The position numbers and the translations under genes were made by a program. From positions 1-49,929 of the forward strand of contig JAYPTI010000005.1 of NCBI GenBank assembly GCA_038133505.1: DNA of 49,929 bases, read 5' to 3'. The notes beneath the pieces were generated by a model. That model did not search any database and was not told the origin of the DNA. It saw only the letters and a list, made by a program, of their open reading frames with translations. Positions 17,321 through 25,257 of this stretch are shown one piece after another. Each line of letters starts with the position of its first letter. The first letter of the stretch is position 1. The stretch is from JAYQUR01 sp038133505 (GTDB lineage Bacteria > Pseudomonadota > Alphaproteobacteria > MPNO01 > UBA830).

Positions 17321-18553
17321 TTATTCCGCCGCTACGGCGGCTTCGGCGAAAATATCGAAACCGTCCTCCGCCGCTACGTCGTATTCGTAGAGCCATTCCG
17401 CGCGGTTCGGCGACTTGTCGCGCCCGAAGCGGTTGTTGAACGCCATCCGCAGGTCGCGCCTCAGGCGCGCGACGGGCGAGGCGAGATGGTTCTGTTTTGC
17501 GCGGAACCTAGAGCCGAGCTGCGCCCGCGTCGTCCGCGGCTTGCGCAACCGTTCGTAGGCCGCGAGCGCGCCATCGAGATCTTCTGGCTGCCGCGCGATG
17601 GACTCGGCGAGAATGCAACTGTCTTCCACCGCCATGCAGGCGCCCTGCCCCAGATACGGCAGCATCGGATGCGCCGCATCACCGAGCAGCGTCACGCGGC
17701 CCCTGGTCCATTGCTCCATCGGGTCGCGGTCGTAGAGTGCCCATTTGAAGTACGTGTCGCTGGCGCGGATCAGGCGCAGCAGGTCCTCGTTCCAGCGCCC
17801 GTAGGTCTCAATCACCTCTGCACCGTCGCACTCGTGCGTCCAGGATTCCTCTCGCCAGCCGTCGCTGTCGTAGTGGGCGACGAAATTGATCAGCTCGCCG
17901 CGGCGGACGGGATAGTGGACGATGTGACCGTGCGGCCCCCACCACGCCGTCATGTCACGGCCGTACTGCGTGTCCGCGATCGCCTCGACCGGCACGAGCC
18001 CGCGCCAGCAGATGCAGCCGGTGAACCGGGGATCGTCCGGGCCGAAGACGCTCTTCCTTACCGCCGAATGGATGCCGTCGGCGCCGACGATCACGTCCGC
18101 CTCGACCGAGCGGCCGTCCTCGAAATGCGCCACCGCCCCGGAAGCGGTCGTCTCGACGCCCGTGCAGGCCGCATTCAGATGGACGGCGGATTCGGGCAGG
18201 CGGCGCACGAAGATATCGAGCAGGTCGGCGCGGTGGATCGACAGGAAGGTCGCGCCGAACTTCTCGACCACGTCGCCGGCGCGCTTCTGGCGCGCGAGCA
18301 CCCGCCCGCTGCGGTAGCTGCGGATTACCTGGTCCGGCGCGCGGTAGCCGATTTCGACCGCGTCGTCCTCGCAGCCGAGATAGCGGAACGCCTTCAGCGC
18401 GTTGGGACTGAGATTCAGCCCCGCGCCGATCTCGGCAAGCTCGGGGACTCGTTCGTAAATGTCGGCTTCGATCCCCCGGCGATGCAGCGCCAGCACCGCC
18501 GCCGCGCCGCCGAGGCCGCCGCCGATGACGGCGACTTTCGGTTTCCTTTCCAT
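17321..18553 (-). CDS. FAD-dependent aromatic monooxygenase (salicylate hydroxylase-like)
   Basis: A class A flavoprotein monooxygenase of 410 residues. It has the dinucleotide fold GGGLGGAAAVLALHRRG, the DG motif VIVGADGIHSAVR and the GD motif LLGDAAHPMLPYLGQGA, which bind FAD and NAD(P)H. The group hydroxylates phenolic acids such as salicylate and 3- or 6-hydroxy-substituted aromatics or nicotinates. The substrate cannot be told from sequence. It is followed 19 bases downstream of a DinB-family gene on the same strand and probably shares its transcript. It fits the aromatic-degradation flavour of the window. Confidence 0.9.
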   Translation of the reverse strand: MERKPKVAVIGGGLGGAAAVLALHRRGIEADIYERVPELAEIGAGLNLSPNALKAFRYLGCEDDAVEIGYRAPDQVIRSYRSGRVLARQKRAGDVVEKFGATFLSIHRADLLDIFVRRLPESAVHLNAACTGVETTASGAVAHFEDGRSVEADVIVGADGIHSAVRKSVFGPDDPRFTGCICWRGLVPVEAIADTQYGRDMTAWWGPHGHIVHYPVRRGELINFVAHYDSDGWREESWTHECDGAEVIETYGRWNEDLLRLIRASDTYFKWALYDRDPMEQWTRGRVTLLGDAAHPMLPYLGQGACMAVEDSCILAESIARQPEDLDGALAAYERLRKPRTTRAQLGSRFRAKQNHLASPVARLRRDLRMAFNNRFGRDKSPNRAEWLYEYDVAAEDGFDIFAEAAVAAE

Positions 18554-18572
18554 CGCTCGCTGCGACTCGTCC

Positions 18573-19097
18573 TCAGGGAAGCGGGTTCAGGTTGTTCGCC
18601 TTGATCGCGCGTTCGTAGACCGGGATGTCGATGATCGCCGGCGGCGCGCCCGCCTGGCCGAACATGTCGGCGATCCAGCCGCGGTGATAGCTGCCGTGGG
18701 TGACGAGGTGCGTCAGGCACATCGCGCGCGACAGCGAGCCGGTATTGCCGCCGATCAGCTCGTAATCGACGACCTCCTCGAGATCGTCCTCGCTGAGCGA
18801 GTCGAGGTATTCCAGGATGGTCTTGTCCATCTCCTGGCGCGCCTGCCAGAGGTCTTCCATGTCCTCGTACAGGCGTGCGCGAAGTTCGTCGATGCCGTGC
18901 GGGCGTTTCTCCATGTGGGCGTGCCACATGCGGTCGACCGCAAGCAGGTGGTTGAGGCTGAGATGGATGGATTCGAGGAGCGTCTTGCGCTTCTTGGTCA
19001 CTTCCTCGGGCGGAAGGTCGAAGACCTTCTTGTAAAGCTCGGCGTTCGCCCACGCATTGTACTCGAGCAGGCTGCGCAGATATCCCTTGTCCTTCAT
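18573..19097 (-). CDS. DinB-family four-helix metalloprotein
   Basis: The 174-residue protein MKDKGYLRSLLEYNAWANAE has the DinB/YfiT four-helix pattern. Candidate metal ligands are His in LNHLLAVDRMWHAH and the paired His in LTHLVTHGSYHRGWI. DinB proteins are often thiol-dependent S-transferases, isomerases or damage-inducible proteins of unclear role. It lies directly upstream of the flavin monooxygenase gene, which could mean a thiol-linked step in aromatic metabolism, though this is only context. An AAGGAGGACACGTCA ribosome site gives good support for the ATG. Confidence 0.88.
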   Translation of the reverse strand: MKDKGYLRSLLEYNAWANAELYKKVFDLPPEEVTKKRKTLLESIHLSLNHLLAVDRMWHAHMEKRPHGIDELRARLYEDMEDLWQARQEMDKTILEYLDSLSEDDLEEVVDYELIGGNTGSLSRAMCLTHLVTHGSYHRGWIADMFGQAGAPPAIIDIPVYERAIKANNLNPLP

Positions 19098-19215
19098 TGA
19101 CGTGTCCTCCTTGTTCGGGTTTGCGCGATCATACCGACAACGCTTCCGCGGCGGGAATCATATATAAAGCGGCTATGAGCACACGACTTTTGCGCGCGGC
19201 GGAAAGCGACGGCTG

Positions 19216-21144
19216 ATGTCGCGCTTTCTGCCGTCCGTCGCCCCCGATATCCGCGCGGGACACGCCGCCGACCTGAGAGCGATCCGCGCCGTGCTGCCCT
19301 ATCTCTGGCCGCGCGACGATATCGGCATGCGCGCGCGCGTGGTCCTGTCGGTCGGGATCCTGTTGCTGACCGCGCTTCTCAACGCGCTCCTGCCGGTGCT
19401 GTTCAGCCGCGCCATCGACGCGTTGACGCCGGCAGGAACCTCGGCGCTGGTCGTTGCGCCGATCGCGCTGCTGCTGAGCTGGGGGCTCGTCTTCTGGCTC
19501 GCGCGATCCTTGAACGAGCTCCGCTGGATCCTGTTCGGCCCGCTGGAGCAGCGGGTCCGAAGACGGCTCGGCCTTGCGGTCTTCGACCACCTGCACACCC
19601 TGTCGCTGCGCTACCACCTGTCGCGGCGCACGGGCATGCTGAGCCGGGTGCAGGAACGCGGCCTCGAGGCCGTCGCTGATCTCCTGTTCCAGCTCGTCTT
19701 CGTGATCGCGCCGCTGATGACCGAGATCGTCGTGATCACGGTCGTCGTGCTCTCGCAGTTCGAATGGCACTTCGCCGTCATCATGGCGACGACGCTGACC
19801 GTCTTCCTTTTCGCCGTCGTATACGGTTCGGAGGCGTTGCGGCGCTTCCAGCGGCCCGCTGTCATCAAGGCCGCCGAGGCGCACGGCAAGGCGATCGACA
19901 GCCTGCTGAACTACGAGACGGTCAAGTATTTCGGAAACGAACGATACGTGTCGGAGCGCTACGACACGGAACTGACCGAGGTAGAACGGCTCACCGTGCG
20001 CTCTCTCCTGTTCCGCAGCCTGTTCGGCGCCGGCCAGATGACCGTGCTCGCCGTGGGCGCCGGCACGATCCTGCTGCTCGGCGGGCGCGACGTCGCGGCG
20101 GGCGCGATGACGGTCGGGGCGTTCGTCCTCATCAACACCTATCTCCTCCAGCTCGTGCGGCCGCTCGAACGGCTCGGCAATCTCTACCGGTCGATCAAAC
20201 AGGCGCTGATCGATCTGGACCAGATGACCCGCATCTTCGACGAAGCGCCCGAAATCACTGACTACCCGAACGCGGTGCCGCTCGATCTCGGCCCGGGCAC
20301 CATCGCGTTCGAGAACGTCTCGTTCGCCTACGACCCGCGTCGGCCGGTGCTGAAGAACGTCAGCTTCGAGGTTCCCGCCGGGCGCAAGGTCGCGCTCGTC
20401 GGGCCCAGCGGCGGCGGCAAGACGACCGTCGGGCGCCTTCTCTTCCGTTTCTACGACCCGCAGGAAGGCCGCGTACTGATCGACGGCCAGGACATCCGGC
20501 TCGCGATGCAGGCTTCGGTGCGCGCGGCCATCGGCGTCGTCCCGCAGGACACGGTGCTGTTCAACGAGTCCATCCGCGAAAACCTGCAGTTCGGGCGGCC
20601 GGACGCCGATCAGGAAACGATCGAGGACGCGGCCCGCCTAGCCCAGATACACGATTTCATCTCCGCGCTGCCCGACGGCTACGGGTCCATCGTCGGAGAG
20701 CGCGGGCTCAAGCTGTCCGGCGGCGAAAAGCAACGCGTCGCCATCGCCCGTGCCGTCCTCAAGAAGCCGCGCATCTTCCTGTTCGACGAGGCGACGTCGG
20801 CGCTCGACAGTCATACCGAGCAGGCGATCCAGAAGAGCCTGACCGAGGTGTCGCGCGGCTCGACCACGATGGTGATCGCGCACCGGCTGTCGACGGTAGT
20901 CGACGCCGACCTGATCCTGTTCATCGAGAACGGCGAGATCGTCGAGCGCGGGTCGCACCTGCAGCTTTTGACGATGGCGGGCAAATACGCCCAACTCTGG
21001 CTGCGCCAGCAGCGGCACGGCGACGAGGAAGAAGAAGACGAAACCGCGGAGGGCCTGCCGGAAACGCCGTCAGCCCAAGAGGGGGAACCGCTCGCGGAAC
21101 TCGAAGCGGGCCTCGCGCGACGGCTGAACGAACAGACAGAGTGA
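19216..21144 (+). CDS. Atm1/HMT1-type ABC exporter (membrane plus ATPase)
   Basis: A 642-residue half-transporter with an N-terminal six-helix domain and a C-terminal ATPase. The family signature SLLNYETVKYFGNE is present in the membrane domain. Walker A is GPSGGGKTT (396-404), the ABC signature LSGGEKQR begins near 500 and Walker B is FLFDEATSALD (D524, E525). Bacterial Atm1 homologues export glutathione polysulfide or metal-glutathione conjugates and are linked to Fe-S cluster and heavy-metal homeostasis. The 3' end overlaps the antiparallel DUF1045 gene by 75 bases. The acidic tail EEEEDETAEG is within the usual variable end. Confidence 0.95.
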   Translation: MSRFLPSVAPDIRAGHAADLRAIRAVLPYLWPRDDIGMRARVVLSVGILLLTALLNALLPVLFSRAIDALTPAGTSALVVAPIALLLSWGLVFWLARSLNELRWILFGPLEQRVRRRLGLAVFDHLHTLSLRYHLSRRTGMLSRVQERGLEAVADLLFQLVFVIAPLMTEIVVITVVVLSQFEWHFAVIMATTLTVFLFAVVYGSEALRRFQRPAVIKAAEAHGKAIDSLLNYETVKYFGNERYVSERYDTELTEVERLTVRSLLFRSLFGAGQMTVLAVGAGTILLLGGRDVAAGAMTVGAFVLINTYLLQLVRPLERLGNLYRSIKQALIDLDQMTRIFDEAPEITDYPNAVPLDLGPGTIAFENVSFAYDPRRPVLKNVSFEVPAGRKVALVGPSGGGKTTVGRLLFRFYDPQEGRVLIDGQDIRLAMQASVRAAIGVVPQDTVLFNESIRENLQFGRPDADQETIEDAARLAQIHDFISALPDGYGSIVGERGLKLSGGEKQRVAIARAVLKKPRIFLFDEATSALDSHTEQAIQKSLTEVSRGSTTMVIAHRLSTVVDADLILFIENGEIVERGSHLQLLTMAGKYAQLWLRQQRHGDEEEEDETAEGLPETPSAQEGEPLAELEAGLARRLNEQTE

Positions 21145-21762
21145 GCCGATCGTCTGCGCGGCGGCCGCAGGTCCCGAAAGACGCGCCTCCAACGCGGTCC
21201 GGAAACGCGCTCGCGTTGCATCATCGAGCCGCCCGGTCAGCGTCATGTGGAACCGGAATTCCTCGAACACGTAGGGATAGCCCCAGCGGCCGAGATATTC
21301 CTCCTGCCTCGGGGTGAGCCCCCCTGCCTGCCGCTTCTCCGCCTCTCCCGGCTCGGGCGGGGCGCGAAAGCCGTCGAATTCCGCCACGCATGCTCCGGCG
21401 AGCGCGGCCAGCGGGGCGATGTCATCTTCGGGAAGCAAGGCGAGGAATCCGCCGATCTCCGCGACCGCAAGAGAGCGGAGAGATGCCGCGCCGTATGTCC
21501 GGGCGAAATCCGACAACGCGCCTCGTAGCTCGCCCTCGGTCCGGCCGGCGGCAAGCCGGAAAGGCGGTTTCAGGGTGGCATGAAAGCCGTATGTCCGCGG
21601 CGCATCTGTCGCCGCACGCCATTCGGCCTCTGCGATATCAGCGGGAAGGTCGGGCACGATCTCCCATCCACTCACCGCGTCGTAGCCGAGCCAGTCGGAC
21701 GCGGCGCGGTAAAGATCGCTATCGGCCTCGGGGCAGTGATAGATCGCGTAACGGACGGCCAT
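21070..21762 (-). CDS. DUF1045 / 2H-phosphoesterase-like protein
   Basis: The 230-residue protein has the two H-x-T motifs of the 2H phosphoesterase fold, GFHATLKPPF and FRFHMTLTG, and the DUF1045 start VRYAIYHCPEADSDLYRAA. Members often sit beside phosphonate C-P lyase genes and are thought to act on cyclic phosphates. No phn genes are visible here. The 3' 75 bases are antisense to the end of the ABC exporter gene. It lies three bases after the aquaporin gene on the same strand, so the two are probably co-transcribed. Confidence 0.85.
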   Translation of the reverse strand: MAVRYAIYHCPEADSDLYRAASDWLGYDAVSGWEIVPDLPADIAEAEWRAATDAPRTYGFHATLKPPFRLAAGRTEGELRGALSDFARTYGAASLRSLAVAEIGGFLALLPEDDIAPLAALAGACVAEFDGFRAPPEPGEAEKRQAGGLTPRQEEYLGRWGYPYVFEEFRFHMTLTGRLDDATRARFRTALEARLSGPAAAAQTIGSLCLFVQPSREARFEFRERFPLLG

Positions 21763-21765
21763 CGC

Positions 21766-22440
21766 TCAATTGTCGGGATCGCCTGCGTGAAGCCAGCGGA
21801 ACAGCCAGGCGGCCAGCAATGCCCCGACGATCTGCGCGACGATGAACATGGGCACGTCGGCGGGCTGGATGCCGGAGAAACTGTCGGTAAAGCCACGCGC
21901 AATGGCGACGGCCGGGTTCGCGAACGACGTCGACGACGTGTACCAGTAGCCCGCCGTGATATAGAGCCCGACGGCAAAGGGGATAGCCTCCGCGCGGTAG
22001 CGGAGGCAGCCGAGGATGGTTGCCAGCAAGCCGAAGGTGGCGACGATCTCGCCTGCCCATTGCGACGGCCCGGTGCGCACCTTGGTCGACCAGGTAATCG
22101 CCGCCTCCTCGAACATGTAGTGCGCGATGATCGTACCGGCGATGCCGCCGACGATCTGGACGACGATGTAGGGAACGATCTCGCGTTTGCCGAAACGTCC
22201 CAGAACGCCGAGCGCGATCGTGACGGCGGGATTGAAATGCGCGCCCGAAATGGGCCCGAAAATAAGGATGAGGACGACGAGGATGGCGCCGGTCGCGGCC
22301 GTGTTGCCGAGCAGCGCAATGGCGTCGTTCCCGCCCGCCAGCCGTTCGCCCATGATGCCGGAGCCCACGACCGTGGCGACCAGGATAAGCGTGCCCAGCG
22401 CTTCGGCGACAAGTCGGCGGTTGAGTTCGTAGCTATTCAT
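21766..22440 (-). CDS. MIP-family aquaporin / aquaglyceroporin
   Basis: A six-helix channel protein of 224 residues with both half-helix motifs: SGAHFNPAVTIALG, and SSTSFANPAVAIARGF in the second repeat. The sequence resembles aquaglyceroporins of the AqpS/ars-linked type rather than AqpZ, but no arsenic genes are adjacent, so the solute (water, glycerol or metalloid) is not settled. The ATG at 22440 gives the normal N-terminus MNSYELNRRLVAEALGTLI; the longer frame adds an unlikely leader. Confidence 0.93.
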   Translation of the reverse strand: MNSYELNRRLVAEALGTLILVATVVGSGIMGERLAGGNDAIALLGNTAATGAILVVLILIFGPISGAHFNPAVTIALGVLGRFGKREIVPYIVVQIVGGIAGTIIAHYMFEEAAITWSTKVRTGPSQWAGEIVATFGLLATILGCLRYRAEAIPFAVGLYITAGYWYTSSTSFANPAVAIARGFTDSFSGIQPADVPMFIVAQIVGALLAAWLFRWLHAGDPDN

Positions 22441-22633
22441 CTGGCATCCGGCGGGAAGTCGGCGGGGGACCCCGCCTTCGATCCATACAGGACATATGTG
22501 CAATTTGTGACAGGCTTATGACGCCTCACTTTACGACGAGATCGAGTTGTCCTGCCGCTCCTGCCGCCAAGGACCGAGCGCGTCCTGGTCGAAGTGCCGT
22601 TCATGCCGTCGCCGGTCGCGATCGCGAACCCGG

Positions 22634-22660
22634 CGCTGTTTCCTGGATCGCGAAACAGCG
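22634..22660 (-). terminator. Hairpin after ubiD, possible terminator
   Basis: A perfect 9-base inverted repeat, CGCTGTTTC and GAAACAGCG around a 9-base loop, lies 13 bases after the UbiD stop on the transcript strand. There is no T run, so it may be a rho-dependent or 3'-end-protecting hairpin. The rest of the 230-base space down to the aquaporin start holds no convincing gene. Confidence 0.45.
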
Positions 22661-22672
22661 ATCAATAGCGGA

Positions 22673-24202
22673 TCACGCATTCTTTTCGAAATGACGCACC
22701 AGCGGCGGTTGTCCGGGCAGGCCGAGACGTTCCCAGTCGGACACAACCTTGTTGTAGACGTCTTCCGACAGCATCGTGCGCTTCGAATATTCCTTGATGT
22801 GCTTGTGATCCATGCACGCGTTGATCAGGCACTTTGACCCGTAGGGCCGGTTTTCCGGCGGGTACTGGCTGGGATCGAGCTGCGTGCTCCAGGTGTTTTT
22901 CAGGATTTCCACGTCGTCGACCGGATTGCTGCGTGTCGACATGGCCCAGATCACCTGATCCATGTCGCACGGGTCGATGTCTTCGTCGACCACGACGATC
23001 CACTTGGTGTAATAGGCGCCGCCCGGCACCTGCGCCGCCAGAGCCAGCACCTGTGCCGCGTGCCCAGCGTAGCGCTGTTCGATGCTGACGCAGGTCATGC
23101 CCCAGCCGCCGGCGGCGGCGGGATGGCAATACACGCCCTGAATGCCGGCGATCCCCAGCTTGTCGAAATCGTTCCAGACGCGGGCGGACCGGACGACGGC
23201 GAAGAAGCCGCTTTGTTCGCACGACGGATAATCCGCCATCAGCGCGTTGGTCATGATCGGCTGGTTGCGATGATGCAGCGCCGTAATCTTGATCAGCGGC
23301 GCTTCGCCTTCCGGTCGGCCATAGTAACCGGTGAATTCGCCGAACGGGCCTTCGCCCTTCATCGAGCCAGGCTCCAGGACGCCCTCGATCACCAGTTCGG
23401 CGTTGGCGGGAATCAGCAGATCGGTGGTTTTACCCTTCACCACCGACACCGCCTGGCCCCGAATTCCTCCGATGAATTCGTATTCCGAAATATTCTTCGG
23501 AAAGCCCTGCGAGCCGACCAGCATGAAAATCGGATCGACGCCCCAGGCGGCGGCGACTTCTATCGACTCGCCCCGCGCCCAGGCGCGCTCGATATGGAGG
23601 CGCGCATCCTTGCCGGGCGACAGATAGAGGCCCGCTTCTCGCTTGCCCTGCTGCATCATCCGGTAGGTGCCGACGTTCAGATATCCGGTATCGGGATCGC
23701 GGGTGATCACGCAGTCGGCCGTGCCGGGATAGCGGCCGCCATCCAGCGGCCAGTGCATCGGGATCGGCAGCTTGTCGAGATCGATATCGTCGCCCGTCAG
23801 CGAGTTTTCGTAGACGGGCGCGTCGTTCCCCGACACTTCCCGCGGTGGAATGCGCTGCATGAGCTTGGTTTTGACTTTCTGGATCAGTTCGATGGTCGGC
23901 ATTTCAGGGTCTTCGCCCAGCGTGATCGCGATGCGCTTCAGGCTGGGGCCGGCAAGATTCCAGAGCAGCCGCGCGCCGATGCCGCCGTCGTCGAAATTTT
24001 CTGCCTTTTCGAACATCACCGTCGGCGACGGCTGCTGCTTGGCCAGCAGGTAGCCGATCGCGCTCATTTCCTGATCGCGATTCACGGGCTCGGAGACCCT
24101 CACCAGCTCGCCAATGTCCTCCACAGCGTCCAGCCACTGGCGAAGATCCTGGATCGGTTCGTTTTGCGACTTGTTTGCCGATAGGGTCGGAGTGTCGTTC
24201 AT
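22673..24202 (-). CDS. UbiD-family (de)carboxylase, copy 1
   Basis: UbiD enzymes use prenylated FMN to decarboxylate or carboxylate aromatic and unsaturated acids. This 509-residue protein has the N-terminal QDLRQWLDAVEDIGELVRV, the prFMN region around PGTADCVITRDPDTGYLNVG and the acidic active-site block EGPFGEFTGYYG. Length and the end (SDWERLGLPGQPPLVRHFEK) are typical of the catabolic subgroup rather than E. coli UbiD. The start at 24202 (MNDTPTLSAN) is preferred to the longer frame, which overlaps the divergent DUF1194 promoter. No ubiX prenyltransferase is visible. A second, distinct UbiD lies at 35821. Confidence 0.93.
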   Translation of the reverse strand: MNDTPTLSANKSQNEPIQDLRQWLDAVEDIGELVRVSEPVNRDQEMSAIGYLLAKQQPSPTVMFEKAENFDDGGIGARLLWNLAGPSLKRIAITLGEDPEMPTIELIQKVKTKLMQRIPPREVSGNDAPVYENSLTGDDIDLDKLPIPMHWPLDGGRYPGTADCVITRDPDTGYLNVGTYRMMQQGKREAGLYLSPGKDARLHIERAWARGESIEVAAAWGVDPIFMLVGSQGFPKNISEYEFIGGIRGQAVSVVKGKTTDLLIPANAELVIEGVLEPGSMKGEGPFGEFTGYYGRPEGEAPLIKITALHHRNQPIMTNALMADYPSCEQSGFFAVVRSARVWNDFDKLGIAGIQGVYCHPAAAGGWGMTCVSIEQRYAGHAAQVLALAAQVPGGAYYTKWIVVVDEDIDPCDMDQVIWAMSTRSNPVDDVEILKNTWSTQLDPSQYPPENRPYGSKCLINACMDHKHIKEYSKRTMLSEDVYNKVVSDWERLGLPGQPPLVRHFEKNA

Positions 24203-24333
24203 GTCGGATCTTCCCGGTTCTGGATGGATTTTCGCGGAGTTTGACCGTCCGGACACCATTGCGCAACCGGTCGGAAAAGACGGCATTTCAGCGATACAAC
24301 GTGTAGACTTTGTGGGCTTCGAGGGGGTTGAAT

Positions 24334-25170
24334 TTGAAACGTTTCCTGCTGCTGCTGGCAATCGCGACAGGTTTTGCGCCTGTCGCCGCCGCGAGGGAAT
24401 ATGTCGACCTCGAACTCGTCATCGCCACCGACGTTTCGCGCAGCATCGACGAGGAAGAAGCACGGCTGCAGCGCGAGGGCGTCGCCGCCGCCTTCCGCAG
24501 CGCCGAGGTCATCAACGCCATCCGCTCGGGCGTTCTCCGCAAGATCGCCGTCGCCTACATCGATTACTCTTCGCTGCACTGGAACAAGGTGGTGCTCGAC
24601 TGGCGTATAATCGGCGACGCGGCCGCCGCGGAAGCCTTCGCCGCAGACCTCCTCAAGGCGCCGCTGACCTTCGGCCGCCGCACGTCGATCAGCGACGCGC
24701 TGCAGCACAGCGCCGACCTGCTGGCCGCGAACGACATCGAAGGCACCCGCCAGGTGATCGACGTCTCCGGCGACGGCCCGAACAATTTCAGCCGCTACGT
24801 CGACGAGGTACGCGACGAGGTGCTCAAGCAGCGGATCACGATCAACGGCCTTCCGATCATCAACGACCGGGGCGGCATCGGCAGCCGCTACAATCTGCCC
24901 GACCTCGACCTCTACTATCGAGGATGCGTCATCGGCGGACCGGGCGCCTTCATCGTCGTCGCGAAGAACTTCCACGATTTCGCGCGCGCGATCCGGCGCA
25001 AGCTGGTGCTCGAGATCGCCGGGCTGGTGCCGCCGTTCCAGACGGAGATGCAATACGCCCAAATCGCCCCGCCGCGGAACATCCGACCCTCACCGAACGG
25101 CTACACCTACGAAAAGGGCTGCGACATCGGCGAGCGGATGCGCGACAGCTATTGGGTCGACGACAACTGA
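24334..25170 (+). CDS. Secreted DUF1194 / von Willebrand factor A-like protein
   Basis: The protein starts with a clear signal peptide (LKRFLLLLAIATGFAPVAAA, cleavage likely near the AAA) and continues with a vWA fold. The MIDAS motif D-x-S-x-S is ATDVSRSIDEEE, the FGRRTSISDAL segment supplies the Thr and VIDVSGDGPNN the Asp. DUF1194 proteins are periplasmic and of unknown role. A TTG start at 24334, six bases after GAGGGGG, fits both ribosome site and signal peptide; TTG codons at 24310 and 24328 are alternatives. The gene is divergent from ubiD, with about 130 bases between starts. Confidence 0.87.
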   Translation: MKRFLLLLAIATGFAPVAAAREYVDLELVIATDVSRSIDEEEARLQREGVAAAFRSAEVINAIRSGVLRKIAVAYIDYSSLHWNKVVLDWRIIGDAAAAEAFAADLLKAPLTFGRRTSISDALQHSADLLAANDIEGTRQVIDVSGDGPNNFSRYVDEVRDEVLKQRITINGLPIINDRGGIGSRYNLPDLDLYYRGCVIGGPGAFIVVAKNFHDFARAIRRKLVLEIAGLVPPFQTEMQYAQIAPPRNIRPSPNGYTYEKGCDIGERMRDSYWVDDN

Positions 25171-25257
25171 GGCGCGCCACGGCAGCCCCCGTTTGCGCGC
25201 TGTGGTTTATTTGCCGTAGAATTTTTCTCTTTTCTGCAGGCGATGACAGGGGGAAAA

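Noticed and set aside
22531..22746. 71-codon Arg-rich frame after ubiD
   Set aside because: Half of it lies antisense-free but out of frame within ubiD, it lacks a ribosome site and its composition resembles high-GC noise.
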